Made by a program: the position numbers and the translations under genes
In this document: positions 31,375 through 40,109 of the stretch, piece after piece
Position numbering within the stretch: the first letter of the stretch is position 1
Layout of the letters: each line of letters starts with the position of its first letter
NCBI GenBank assembly: GCA_016934595.1
Contig: JAFGSM010000043.1
Location: 1-40,109 of the forward strand
Length of the DNA stretch: 40,109 nt
Direction of reading: 5' to 3'
DNA from: a bacterium
Lineage (GTDB): Bacteria > SZUA-182 > DTGQ01 > JAFGSM01
The notes under the pieces: generated by a model
What the model was told of the DNA's origin: nothing
Database searches by the model: none
What the model saw: the letters and a program-made list of their open reading frames with translations, nothing else

Positions 31375-32571
31375 ATGTTTCGCAGATCCATTTTATTTAG
31401 TATTATATTTATCTTCTTTTTCTCTGCCCTTTTATGCTTTGTTGATATTTCATACGCGAATGAATTATCTGAATGGGAACCATATCCATATAAGGTAATA
31501 TCCTTTTTAAGCGAGGAACAGACTGATATATCCACGGGCATAAACTCGGCCATAGACATAAGAAAGGCCGGAAGCTGTGCGACGCCGGGTCATGCATGGG
31601 GCATTGCAGTAAAAGGCAATTATGCCTATGTGGCTGACGGGCCTGGCGGTTTACAGATCATTGATGTCAGCAATCCCGCCAGTCCAAAGATTACAGGAAG
31701 TTGTGCGACGCCAGGTCATGCATGGGGCATAACAGTAAACGGCAATTATGCCTATGTGGCAGGTGGACCGAGAGGGCTTCTGATAATAGACGTCAGAGAT
31801 CCGGAAAATCCTATACTGGTTGGTGATTATGACACCCCTGGTTATGCCAGAGGAGTGGCGGTAAGCGGCAACCACGCGTATCTTGCAGATGGGGCATGCG
31901 GTCTCCAAATCATAGATATCAGCGACTCAGCCAATCCTGTAAACATTGGCTCTCATAAGATTCTAGGCAACTGCCGCGGGATATCCGTTGTGGAAAACTT
32001 TGTGTATGTTACCTCTTACGTGCCTGGTCAGGGAAGCGGCCTTCAAATAATAGACGTTGCAGAACCGGAAAATCCTAAGCAGGTTGGCAATTATGAAACC
32101 TCAGGATTTGCTTATACCCTTGCCATAAACGGAACATTTGCATATCTAATTGACTGGGGGAGTGGCCTAAGGGTCATAGACATCAATGACCCAGAAAATC
32201 CAAAACAGGCAGGGGGCTTTCCTCTTTCATGGTTTGCTCGAGGATTAGCCATAAGCGGGAATTATGCATTTATAGTAGATGGTTATAAAGGGGTGCGGAT
32301 AATGAACATCGAGAAACCGGAGGATATCATCTATGCAGGAGACTATGATACACCTGGTTATGCGCTGGGAATCAGCACAAGTGATAATTATCTCTATGTG
32401 GCGGATGGCGAAAGTGGGTTGCAGTTGCTCACTATTAATATTTCCGATAACTCTGGGCTTGTAACCCCTGATAAAATTTTAAGTGATACAGATAGAATAT
32501 TAATCAGGAGCGGGCATAATGTATATGCAAATTGTCATTTGATCCTCCCTTTTGGGATTAAGAATTCTTGA
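31375..32571 (+). CDS. secreted LVIVD-repeat beta-propeller protein
   Basis: A 398-residue protein with a signal peptide (hydrophobic 5-22, cut near SYA). About seven repeats of roughly 40 residues follow, each with a pattern like GNYAYVADG-GLQIIDVSNPA-P, the LVIVD motif (PF08309) that folds as a beta-propeller. The first two repeats are nearly identical at DNA level with a 126-bp period (from 31571 and 31697), a recent duplication. Such propellers are surface or periplasmic binding modules without known catalysis. It lies inside the ATPase cluster but has no recognised link to it. AGGGGGGATC precedes the ATG, directly after a MITE, and hairpins follow its stop. Confidence 0.82.
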   Translation: MFRRSILFSIIFIFFFSALLCFVDISYANELSEWEPYPYKVISFLSEEQTDISTGINSAIDIRKAGSCATPGHAWGIAVKGNYAYVADGPGGLQIIDVSNPASPKITGSCATPGHAWGITVNGNYAYVAGGPRGLLIIDVRDPENPILVGDYDTPGYARGVAVSGNHAYLADGACGLQIIDISDSANPVNIGSHKILGNCRGISVVENFVYVTSYVPGQGSGLQIIDVAEPENPKQVGNYETSGFAYTLAINGTFAYLIDWGSGLRVIDINDPENPKQAGGFPLSWFARGLAISGNYAFIVDGYKGVRIMNIEKPEDIIYAGDYDTPGYALGISTSDNYLYVADGESGLQLLTINISDNSGLVTPDKILSDTDRILIRSGHNVYANCHLILPFGIKNS

Positions 32572-32576
32572 AACCT

Positions 32577-32622
32577 CGACAGTGATAAGTTTAATGTTCA
32601 GGATGGGAACTTATCACTGTCG
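32577..32622 (+). terminator. 15-bp perfect hairpin after the LVIVD gene
   Basis: CGACAGTGATAAGTT (32577-32591) pairs perfectly with AACTTATCACTGTCG (32608-32622), starting six bases after the stop. It is followed by an A-run and then TTTATATTTTAT rather than a direct T-run, so it may be an imperfect terminator or a 3'-end stabiliser. Confidence 0.5.
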
Positions 32623-32682
32623 ATAAAAAAGTTTATATTTTATAATGAGTTTAAGTTCTGTAATACACAATACCTTAATAAT

Positions 32683-32714
32683 GAAACATGCCTTATATTA
32701 ATAAGGTATGTTTC
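32683..32714 (+). terminator. 14-bp hairpin before the second subunit G copy
   Basis: GAAACATGCCTTAT (32683-32696), loop ATTA, then ATAAGGTATGTTTC (32701-32714), with one G-T mismatch. No T-run follows. TACCTTAAT at 32671-32679 could compete with the left arm, so alternative folding is possible. It lies in the leader of the G' and subunit C genes. Confidence 0.35.
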
Positions 32715-32763
32715 CAAAAAACATCAAGAATTCAATGCTTATAGCAAAAATCAGGATAGAGAA

Positions 32764-33107
32764 ATGGAGACTTTTTCAGATACAACCTTAATAGATCAGA
32801 TGATCGAGGTAGAAAAGATGGCCTGCCGGATTATTGAAGATGCAAAAGAGAAAGGAAATATAATACTTAACCAGGCCAGAGATGAAGCAAGAAGAATTGT
32901 AGAATCAACGGAAGCAGATATATATAAGGAATTTAGGATATCAAAGGAGAGATTGGAAAAAGATCTTTAAATGAATATAGACAGGATGAGGTCAGAAAAA
33001 GAAGACATATTAGAAATGATAGGGAAAAAAACGGATTCCCAAAAAGAATCAGCGATAAAGAGGATAAAAAGTCTCTTATTTGAGAGGCTTTTAGAAGGAC
33101 TATGTTA
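32764..33107 (+). pseudogene. second peripheral-stalk subunit G/H copy with an in-frame stop
   Basis: The first part, 68 codons from ATG 32764, reads VEKMACRIIEDAKEKGNIIL and ends RLEKDL at a TAA (32968-32970). The same frame then restarts at once with ATG (TAAATG) and continues MNIDRMRSEKEDILEMIG to IKSLLFERLLEGLC, stopping at 33107. The two halves together align with the intact subunit at 28854-29186 along its whole length (ACKIIEDAK and VRKVLFEDYLSGL). A single stop therefore splits a normal-sized gene. It is probably inactivated, with the upstream copy doing the work. The adjacent ATG would allow re-initiation and two half-proteins, so a split functional gene is possible. Confidence 0.72.
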
Positions 33108-34145
33108 ACTGACACCATACGTTTTTCATATATAAACGCCAAAATTCGATCATTGAAGGGCCGTTTGCTTACGCAACATGATTATGAGAGTCTTCTCAAG
33201 ATAAGCGGACATAAGGGATTGGCTGATCAATTGAGGTTTACCGCTTATAGCAAATATTTAGAGAAGGATGTCGACTCTTATGATGAATTAATAGGAATCT
33301 ACTACATTAGTTTGTTTAAGGATTATATAAAACTTATCGATTCACTATCAGGCAAAATTAAAGATCTGGTTTATTATTTCTATCGAAGATACGAGCTTGA
33401 AAACCTAAAGATTATCATAAGGATGGTTTGTTATAACAGGCAAAGCGAAAAAATAAAGCCGCTTTTGTTTCCATTAATGAAATATCAGAGCTTTTTAATT
33501 GATGAGCTTATCGATTCAAAGGATTTGACTGATCTTATACAGAGATTAAAAGGGACATGGTATTTCGAGCCATTAGAGAATGCATTCTATAGATTTGAAA
33601 AAGAAGGCGATATTTTCCCATTAGAAATGGCTTTAGACTTGACATATTATAAACGGCTCTGGGAGATTGTTTCTTTGCTGGCTCGAAAGGATAAGAAAAT
33701 AACAATGTCATTGCTTGGTATATGGCTGGATATAGTAAATATCTTATGGATTATGAGATTCAAGGAAAATTATCATTTTTCTCCTGAAGAGATATTGAAT
33801 TATAGTCTGGGAGATGGAAGATTTATATCGAAGAAGATAAGAAATAAATTGGCTTATTCAATTGACCGATCTGATATTATAGCAAATTTAGAGGGCACGC
33901 CTTATAAAGCTGTTTTGGATGGAACTGATGATTTTGAAAAAGGCCGTGTCAGATTACTACAATATGCATTATCGTTGGCAAAAAAGAATTGGCATGGATT
34001 TCCATTTCAAATAGGCATAATATTTGATTATATCTTGTTTAAAGATATGGAGGTTAAGGACCTGATTACTCTTACTGAGGCCAAAAGAACAGGGTTTTCT
34101 CCAGAAAAGGCGAAAAAGTATTTGGTTAATTATAGATATATATAA
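33102..34145 (+). CDS. atpC: V/A-type ATPase subunit C (d)
   Basis: A 347-residue, mainly helical protein of the vATP-synt_AC39 family. It starts with FSYINAKIRSLKGRLLTQHD, the typical N-terminus, followed by repeated helical bundles such as YYFYRRYELENLKIIIRM and LGIWLDIVNILWIMRFKENY. This subunit caps the membrane rotor ring and couples it to the central shaft. Its start overlaps the end of the G' reading frame by six bases (ATGTTAA). A MITE lies 13 bases after the stop, followed by the remnant of a second subunit I gene. Confidence 0.85.
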   Translation: MLTDTIRFSYINAKIRSLKGRLLTQHDYESLLKISGHKGLADQLRFTAYSKYLEKDVDSYDELIGIYYISLFKDYIKLIDSLSGKIKDLVYYFYRRYELENLKIIIRMVCYNRQSEKIKPLLFPLMKYQSFLIDELIDSKDLTDLIQRLKGTWYFEPLENAFYRFEKEGDIFPLEMALDLTYYKRLWEIVSLLARKDKKITMSLLGIWLDIVNILWIMRFKENYHFSPEEILNYSLGDGRFISKKIRNKLAYSIDRSDIIANLEGTPYKAVLDGTDDFEKGRVRLLQYALSLAKKNWHGFPFQIGIIFDYILFKDMEVKDLITLTEAKRTGFSPEKAKKYLVNYRYI

Positions 34146-34157
34146 ATTTATTAGGAT

Positions 34158-34237
34158 TTTACTCTCAATATCCTATGAATATGGAGCGCAGCCTCTTTTT
34201 AGAAGCTTTGTTTTCATAACATATTGAGAAGTTATGG
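34158..34237. mobile_element. degenerate MITE, family 2, copy C
   Basis: The inner right end ATATTGAGAAGTTAT (34221-34235) and the left end CTCTCAATAT (34162-34171) match the family with several changes. The flanks share the 7-bp word TTAGGAT (34151-34157 and 34238-34244), an eroded duplication. It is inserted between subunit C and the start of the subunit I remnant. Because both flanking words remain, the insertion itself did not delete the subunit I sequence. Confidence 0.65.
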
Positions 34238-34244
34238 TTAGGAT

Positions 34245-34525
34245 ATGAAGCTTACTGTTGGATTTGGTTTTTATTGTTTCCTTTGATAATGATTTTCTTT
34301 AAAAAGCCTTTACATAATTTACACGGCAGATATGTTCTTAAGAAAGATATTAATATATTTCCATCCAATCTGGGCATATATTTTATGGAATCTTTGATAG
34401 AGATAGGGGACACAATCATAGGTCTTGTTGTGTCTATACAAACGATTAGATTGGAATATTATGAATTTTTCAGCAAGTTTTTTAAAGGAGGAGGGGAATT
34501 GTATAGACTTCTGATGAATGGATAA
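34245..34525 (+). pseudogene. remnant of a second ATPase subunit I gene
   Basis: Three pieces of subunit I remain. ATG 34245 begins MKLTVGFG, matching MKVTVGFG of the intact gene. A deletion with frame change then joins it to FPLIMIFFKKPLHNLHGRY, which runs to SLIEIGDTIIG. A further in-frame loss of about 58 residues, including the essential SFIR arginine and the last membrane helices, joins that to VSIQTIRLEYYEFFSKFFKG and the stop at 34525. The first roughly 430 residues are absent. The final piece is almost identical in protein sequence to 29226-31223, so the copies are related by a fairly recent duplication or by gene conversion. Confidence 0.8.
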
Positions 34526-34930
<405 letters not shown>

Positions 34931-34971
34931 AAGTAACCCCCATGATCTATTGATCACAACGAAGGATGAAA

Positions 34972-35121
34972 ATGAATAAAAACAAAGTATTGTTCGATCA
35001 TTTTCATATAAACATAAAATATCAACTGCAATCAGATCAGCTCGGCCATAAGATTTCATCGAAAGGGAAAAACGTATATCCTGAAAGCCAGGCAAGGATT
35101 TACTGCCAGGCTGGAATTTAG
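34972..35121 (+). CDS. possible 49-residue small protein between subunits K and F
   Basis: ATG 34972 has GAAGGATGAA as a plausible ribosome site and opens a frame of 49 codons to TAG at 35119-35121. The product starts MNKNKVLFDHFHINIKYQLQ and ends ARIYCQAGI. It is hydrophilic with no membrane helix or known motif. It lies 41 bases after subunit K and 11 before subunit F, filling an otherwise odd gap in a compact operon. It could be a real small protein or the residue of a lost gene. Confidence 0.35.
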   Translation: MNKNKVLFDHFHINIKYQLQSDQLGHKISSKGKNVYPESQARIYCQAGI

Positions 35122-35132
35122 GGGTTATCAGA

Positions 35133-35441
35133 ATGAGGTATTATATCATAGGAGACAAAGAAACGGTTTTAGGATTTTCGCTAATTGGGATTGAAGGGGC
35201 AGAGGTCGAAACCAAGCCGCAGATCATGAAGGCCATCAAAAAGGCAATCGACCGCCAGGATGTAGGGATCATTCTGATTACGGAAAGGGCTGCAGAACAA
35301 GCAAGCGATATCATAGAGAATCTTCTATGTGATAAGAAAAGGTGCCATTTAATCCTGAGTATACCGGATACCAAAGGGCCGTTAAAAGGGCGGCGTTCTT
35401 TGGAAGAATTCATTCATTCAGCATTAGGGATTAAGGTATAG
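35133..35441 (+). CDS. atpF: V/A-type ATPase subunit F
   Basis: A 102-residue alpha/beta protein of the V-type F family. It has the typical start MRYYIIGDKETVLGFSLIGI, the central DVGIILITERAAE and the end LKGRRSLEEFIHSALGIKV. It binds subunit D in the central rotor shaft and tunes ATP hydrolysis. The gene is in the expected place ahead of E, A, B and D. Confidence 0.88.
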   Translation: MRYYIIGDKETVLGFSLIGIEGAEVETKPQIMKAIKKAIDRQDVGIILITERAAEQASDIIENLLCDKKRCHLILSIPDTKGPLKGRRSLEEFIHSALGIKV

Positions 35442-35510
35442 ATAAATAAATTGATTGAATCAAACTTTTGATCGGTCATTTTTCAGATAAAACATAGAGG
35501 TGATGGGTTA

Positions 35511-36167
35511 ATGTTATACACTCAAAATATAGAGTTATTGTCAAGGGTGATACTGGATGACGCATACAGGGAAGCAGCGGCTATTATTGAAAAAGCGAAA
35601 GCGGAGGCCGAATCTATAAGAAAAGAAGGCATACGGGCATCAGTAGAATTAAGAGAATTGGCCAGGAGAGGCAGTGATCAAAAGGAATTATTTTATAACA
35701 AGGCCAAGGCCATATCATTAGAGGAATTCAGGGCAAGGAGCGAAATCCTTAACTGTAAGGAAAATATTATAAGAGATATTCTAATGCGGGCGGAACAGGA
35801 ATTTTATTTGCTTCCTCAGCATAAGGATTACGTTATGATCTTAAAAAGATTAATTCAGGATGCGTTGAGGCATCTTAAATCGGACGGCAGGGAATTTATC
35901 TGCCGGGTGAACGAAAGAGACCGGATACTGTTAGCTTCATCAGATATCGAGAGCCTTGGCGAGAGTTTGAATATGGCGTTATCTTTGGACAAGGTTCCTG
36001 TTGAGATAAAAGGAGGCGCAATACTTTTGCGATCCGACCTCAGGCTTTTATATGATAACTCTCTTGAGGCAGTATTCGAAAGGAAAACACAGCTCATGCG
36101 CTGTATCATCTCAGAGTCTATCTTTGGCTCGGGTGAAGATGAAGATATATATCTGGAAGACAGATAA
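35511..36167 (+). CDS. atpE: V/A-type ATPase peripheral-stalk subunit E
   Basis: A 218-residue protein. A long N-terminal coiled coil (AYREAAAIIEKAKAEAESIR) pairs with subunit G. A C-terminal globular alpha/beta domain includes VPVEIKGGAILLRSDLRL and YDNSLEAVFERK, the usual E-subunit ending, which contacts the catalytic head. AGGTGATGG precedes ATG 35511. It is followed after 35 bases by the catalytic subunit gene. Confidence 0.85.
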   Translation: MLYTQNIELLSRVILDDAYREAAAIIEKAKAEAESIRKEGIRASVELRELARRGSDQKELFYNKAKAISLEEFRARSEILNCKENIIRDILMRAEQEFYLLPQHKDYVMILKRLIQDALRHLKSDGREFICRVNERDRILLASSDIESLGESLNMALSLDKVPVEIKGGAILLRSDLRLLYDNSLEAVFERKTQLMRCIISESIFGSGEDEDIYLEDR

Positions 36168-36202
36168 TTAATGGGGAAAATTTTCTTATAGAGGGAAATA
36201 CA

Positions 36203-37990
36203 ATGACTGAGGCATCGAAAAGAATAATAGGCACAGTCGATATGATAAACGGACCTGTAGTTAAAGCCGTGGACGTAAAAGCAACAGAGATGATGGAGCT
36301 TGTTGAAGTAGGCAAGGAAAGGCTCATCGGAGAGATTATAGAGCTTGAAGAAACAAGGGCCACCATACAGGTTTATGAAAACACAACAGGCCTGAAACCG
36401 GGATCATTGATCTATGGCACAGGTATTCCACTGTCCGTAGAACTTGGGCCGGGTCTGATAGGAAATATTTATGACGGCATACAAAGGCCATTGAAAGACA
36501 TAGCGCAATGCATGGGAAATTTTATCTCAAAGGGTGTAAAGGTCCATCCTCTGGACAGAGAAAAGAAATGGCCATTTATCCCAGCAGTAAAAGAAGGGGA
36601 CATGGTAGGCCCTGGAAGCATACTTGGCATTGTAAAGGAGACGCCCATTTTCGAGCACAGAATAATGCTTGATCCTCAACATTGTGAAGGCAAAGTTGTC
36701 CGTGTACAAGAAGGTGAATACAGGATTGACGAGCCAATAATCAGCCTTTCGGCTCCAAAAGGCATCCTTGATATCTGCATGCTCCAGCGCTGGCCAGTAA
36801 GGCATCCCAGACCTTATTTGAGACGCCTTCTTCCTGAGACTCCCCTTGTTACAGGACAGAGGGTGATAGACACGTTCTTTCCTATTGCAAAAGGGGGAAC
36901 AGGAGGGATTCCAGGCGGCTTCGGCACAGGAAAGACCATAACGCAACACCAGCTATCCAAATGGTCTGACGCAGATATTATAGTATATATAGGATGCGGC
37001 GAGCGGGGAAACGAAATGACAGGGGTTCTTCTGGATTTTCCAAAGCTGATGGATATTAAAAAGGGCAGGCCGCTTATGGAGCGCACCATACTAATAGCAA
37101 ACACATCCGACATGCCGCTTGCCGCCAGGGAGGCCAGCATTTACACAGGCATAACTATAGCCGAATATTACAGGGACATGGGTTATGACGTGGCTCTGAT
37201 GGCTGATTCAACATCCCGATGGGCTGAAGCTCTAAGAGAGATCTCAGGAAGACTGGAAGAGATGCCTGCGGAGGAGGGTTTCCCTGCATATCTTGCAAGC
37301 CGTCTTGGAAAATTCTATGAAAGGGCGGGCCGCGTGCAAACGCTCAATAAAAAAACAGGCTCTATAACCGCAATCTGCGCTGTATCTCCTCCTGGAGGAG
37401 ATTTTTCAGAATGTGTAACCCAGCATACAAAAAGATTCGTGCGATGTTTTTGGGGCCTTAACAAAGAGCTGGCGAGCGCCAGATACTTTCCTGCCATAAA
37501 TTACATGGAAAGCTATAGCGAATATCTTGACTCCATTCAGAGCTGGTGGGAAAAAGAAGTTGACCCGAAATGGAGAGAATTGCGTGAAGAGGCCATGAAG
37601 ATCCTCCATCAGGATTACAGGCTGCAGCGTATAATAAAACTTATAGGGGAAGATGCCCTGCCGGACAGCCAGAGATTAATCATTGAAACCGCAAAGTTGA
37701 TAAAGGACTCCTTCCTGCAGCAAAGCGCCTTTGACGATTTGGACACCTACGCTGTCCCCAAAAAGCAATTCCTGATGCTCAAGGTAATCATGCATTTCTA
37801 TCACAGAGCCTGCGAGATCATCAAAAGCCATTTGCCTATTTACAGGCTTCTTGAGATGCCTGTTTTGAATGACATACACAGGATGAAAACCAATATCCCC
37901 AACAATGACACAAAACCATTTGATATCATACTACAACAGATCGATGAACAGACACAGGAACTTGAAAAGGAGCATATGTCGATACTATGA
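36203..37990 (+). CDS. atpA: V/A-type ATPase catalytic subunit A
   Basis: A 595-residue catalytic subunit. An N-terminal beta-barrel ([16 protein letters not shown]) is followed by the non-homologous insert of about 90 residues characteristic of A subunits ([20 protein letters not shown]). The nucleotide domain has the P-loop GGFGTGKT (residues 238-245), slightly different from the common GSGKT form, and the catalytic Glu267 in [39 protein letters not shown] motifs follow, followed by the helical C-terminus. It hydrolyses or makes ATP at three sites alternating with subunit B. The last four bases (ATGA) overlap the start of subunit B. Confidence 0.93.
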   Translation: MTEASKRIIGTVDMINGPVVKAVDVKATEMMELVEVGKERLIGEIIELEETRATIQVYENTTGLKPGSLIYGTGIPLSVELGPGLIGNIYDGIQRPLKDIAQCMGNFISKGVKVHPLDREKKWPFIPAVKEGDMVGPGSILGIVKETPIFEHRIMLDPQHCEGKVVRVQEGEYRIDEPIISLSAPKGILDICMLQRWPVRHPRPYLRRLLPETPLVTGQRVIDTFFPIAKGGTGGIPGGFGTGKTITQHQLSKWSDADIIVYIGCGERGNEMTGVLLDFPKLMDIKKGRPLMERTILIANTSDMPLAAREASIYTGITIAEYYRDMGYDVALMADSTSRWAEALREISGRLEEMPAEEGFPAYLASRLGKFYERAGRVQTLNKKTGSITAICAVSPPGGDFSECVTQHTKRFVRCFWGLNKELASARYFPAINYMESYSEYLDSIQSWWEKEVDPKWRELREEAMKILHQDYRLQRIIKLIGEDALPDSQRLIIETAKLIKDSFLQQSAFDDLDTYAVPKKQFLMLKVIMHFYHRACEIIKSHLPIYRLLEMPVLNDIHRMKTNIPNNDTKPFDIILQQIDEQTQELEKEHMSIL

Positions 37991-39378
37991 TCGAACAAAC
38001 AGGAAAAGAATATATTGGCATTACAAAGGTATCGGGTCCCTTGCTTTTTATTGAAGACATTAAAGATGTAGGATTTGATGAGGTAGTGCAGATAAAAACA
38101 AAGAACAACGAAATCCGTCATGGAAGGGTGCTCAGCGTAAGCAGATCCTCCGCCCTTGTCGAGGTCTTTGAAGGCACAGGAGGACTGACGATACCAAGCA
38201 CAAGAGTGAAATTCCAGGGAAGGTCCATGCAGATCCCCGTAACAATGGACATGCTGGGCAGGATATTCAACGGCATGGGTATGCCTATCGACAGCTATCC
38301 ACCTCCTATATCAAGAGAATACAGGGATATAAACGGCCTTCCCATTAATCCCATTGTCAGAGAATACCCATCAGACTTCATCCAAACAGGAATTTCAGCC
38401 ATCGACTGCATGAATACGCTTGTACAGGGTCAGAAACTGCCCATATTCTCAGGAAGCGGGCTCCCTCACAATGAACTTGCCGCACAGATTGTAAGACAAG
38501 CAAGGGTCATTGGCCAGAACGAGAGATTCGCCATTGTCTTTGCAGCCATGGGGATAAAGAACGATGAAGCCCATATGTTCAGATCAAGCTTTGAAGAAAG
38601 CGGGGCAATATCCCGTGTAGTAATGTTTTTAAACCTGGCTAATGATCCATCCATAGAGCGTCTTGTCACACCCAGGTCTGCGCTGACAATAGCCGAATAC
38701 CTTGCCTTTGACAAGGGCATGCATGTGCTTGTTATTCTGACCGACATGACGAACTATTGTGAGGCCCTTCGGGAGATAGCAAGCTCAAAGGGAGAAATAC
38801 CAAGCAGAAAAGGATATCCCGGATATTTATACAGCGACCTTGCATCCATATATGAACGTGCGGGCAAGATTATAGGATGCAAAGGCTCTATCACTCAAAT
38901 ACCCATACTTACAATGCCTAATGACGACATCACCCATCCCATACCAGATCTCACAGGATTTATTACAGAAGGGCAAATCGTTCTTGACAGGGACCTGGCC
39001 AAAAAACGTATATATCCTCCTATAAATGAACTTCCAAGCCTGTCGCGTCTTATGAATGACGGGATAGGGGAGGGTAAAACCCGCAAGGATCATTCTAATA
39101 TATCCAATCAGTTATATGCCTCCTATTCATATGTAAAAAAGGTTGAGACTCTGGCCTCTATAATCGGCGAAAACGAGCTTTCGGAAAAAGACAAAAAATA
39201 TCTGGAATTCGGCAGGGCTTTCGAGGAAAGATTCATAAAACAGGGCGCCCATGAGGAAAGGGGCATAGAAGAAAGCCTGAATCTGGCCTGGGAAGTGGCG
39301 TCCATCCTCCCAAAAGAGGAATTGATACGTGTTACGGAAAAACAGATTGAACAATACTATGCGAAACAAAAGGACTAG
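37987..39378 (+). CDS. atpB: V/A-type ATPase regulatory subunit B
   Basis: A 463-residue non-catalytic nucleotide-binding subunit. It starts [20 protein letters not shown] and has [20 protein letters not shown] where a P-loop would be, the mark of B subunits, then the [15 protein letters not shown] and [20 protein letters not shown] regions. It alternates with A in the hexameric head. Its start overlaps the A stop, giving coupled and roughly equal synthesis. It ends directly against the start of subunit D. Confidence 0.93.
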   Translation: MIEQTGKEYIGITKVSGPLLFIEDIKDVGFDEVVQIKTKNNEIRHGRVLSVSRSSALVEVFEGTGGLTIPSTRVKFQGRSMQIPVTMDMLGRIFNGMGMPIDSYPPPISREYRDINGLPINPIVREYPSDFIQTGISAIDCMNTLVQGQKLPIFSGSGLPHNELAAQIVRQARVIGQNERFAIVFAAMGIKNDEAHMFRSSFEESGAISRVVMFLNLANDPSIERLVTPRSALTIAEYLAFDKGMHVLVILTDMTNYCEALREIASSKGEIPSRKGYPGYLYSDLASIYERAGKIIGCKGSITQIPILTMPNDDITHPIPDLTGFITEGQIVLDRDLAKKRIYPPINELPSLSRLMNDGIGEGKTRKDHSNISNQLYASYSYVKKVETLASIIGENELSEKDKKYLEFGRAFEERFIKQGAHEERGIEESLNLAWEVASILPKEELIRVTEKQIEQYYAKQKD

Positions 39379-40008
39379 ATGACCATGTCCAAAAGGCTCA
39401 ATATATCAATAACAAAAAGCAATGTATTGAAAATAAAGCAAGAGCTTGAATTCGCCCAGGAAGGCTATGAGCTTATGGAGCAAAAAAGGGAAGTGCTTGT
39501 TATGGAGGTCATGAGCCTTGTCGAGGAGTTTAAAAAATCAAAAAAGGAAGCGGAGGATTCTCTTGCCTCAGCCTATGAATCCCTGAAGAAGTCCATCATT
39601 ATATTAGGTAAAAAAGAGGTAGAGAAATCGGCCCTGGCTGCTACCCAAAACGGGGAAATTAAGATAACCGAAAGGAGCATAATGGGAATAGTCATTCCTA
39701 TTGTGATTTTTAAAAAAAGGGAAGGCATTTGCAATCAGTATGGATTTCAGGAGACCTCCCATTGCCTGGATCATACGGTTAAACAGTTTTTATCCTGCAT
39801 TGAGAATTTGGCCAGATTGGCCCAGTTGGAAACAACCCTCTGGAGGCTTGCAAACGAACTTAAAAAGACCCAGAGGAGGTCCAATGCACTAAATAATATT
39901 TTTATCCCTGAATATAAAGAAACCATCAAATATCTCGAAGACAACCTTGAGGAGAAAGAAAGGGAAGAGCTATTCCAGCTCAAAAGGGTGAAGAGTTGTT
40001 TGGATTAG
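39379..40008 (+). CDS. atpD: V/A-type ATPase central-shaft subunit D
   Basis: A 209-residue coiled-coil protein of the ATP-synt_D family. It starts LNISITKSNVLKIKQELEFA, then EGYELMEQKREVLVMEVMSL, and ends with a second long helix, RLANELKKTQRRSNALNNIF, then IPEYKETIKYLEDNLEEKER. This is the antiparallel pair that turns inside the A3B3 head. ATG 39379 directly follows the B stop; ATG 39385 is an alternative. It is the last recognised gene; 40009-40109 shows nothing supportable. Confidence 0.9.
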   Translation: MTMSKRLNISITKSNVLKIKQELEFAQEGYELMEQKREVLVMEVMSLVEEFKKSKKEAEDSLASAYESLKKSIIILGKKEVEKSALAATQNGEIKITERSIMGIVIPIVIFKKREGICNQYGFQETSHCLDHTVKQFLSCIENLARLAQLETTLWRLANELKKTQRRSNALNNIFIPEYKETIKYLEDNLEEKEREELFQLKRVKSCLD

Positions 40009-40109
40009 CCCTTTGCCCCTTGATATTAATCAGAAATTTGGAAACTCGATAGTCAGGATAGTTTTAAGAACCCTGTTGCATTTTAGACTGTCTGTAAAAT
40101 CGAATATTA

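Overview
The window looks like a piece of an anaerobic, Gram-negative bacterial chromosome, most like the former Deltaproteobacteria (Desulfobacterota), although no ribosomal RNA or other phylogenetic marker is present. The hints are an exported periplasmic molybdoenzyme with quinone-reactive partners, an outer-membrane porin, an ADP-forming acyl-CoA synthetase, a V/A-type ATPase, sigma-54 promoters and large PAS hybrid kinases. Base composition is uneven: the molybdoenzyme and permease genes are GC-richer, while the left edge and the first half of the ATPase cluster are AT-rich.

Layout. (1) 1-2160: two stand-alone receiver-domain genes on the minus strand, behind a sigma-54 promoter with a distal palindrome. 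A second copy of the same promoter and palindrome at the left edge serves a gene outside the window. (2) 2161-7950: a molybdoenzyme operon (twin-arginine catalytic subunit, TorD-type chaperone, four-cluster iron-sulfur subunit, FdnI-like cytochrome b), then a porin. (3) 7951-9059: a gene-poor stretch with inverted repeats, a miniature transposable element (MITE) and a strong promoter with a palindromic operator. (4) 9060-13791: an ArsP-type permease, a DGC-domain protein, a LysR regulator, a decayed thioredoxin-like gene, a thioredoxin-like lipoprotein and CcdA. (5) 19024-13798, minus strand: a sigma-54-driven operon for a large secreted protein, a histidine kinase and an NtrC-type activator. 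Upstream of it sits a secreted Tyr-rich protein with no Lys, Arg or Glu in its mature part. (6) 20182-28196: an ADP-forming acyl-CoA synthetase and two divergent paralogous hybrid kinases. (7) 28579-40008: a V/A-type ATPase cluster G-I-(LVIVD protein)-G'-C-I'-K-F-E-A-B-D, in which the second G has an in-frame stop and the second I is a heavily deleted remnant.

The most notable signals are regulatory and mobile. Five small non-coding elements of two families begin with GTAA. Four are flanked by exact 8-bp target duplications and the fifth by 7 bp, which fits mobilisation by an IS66-type transposase. Three sigma-54 promoters share the pattern TTGGCA-N6-TTTGCTTTT. Three sigma-70-type promoters, before the permease and both hybrid kinases, carry a TTGGT-N6-ACCAA-like palindrome across the -10, suggesting one repressor controls all three. 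The ATPase cluster records gene duplication followed by inactivation of the downstream copies. No tRNA, rRNA, CRISPR array or full insertion sequence was seen.
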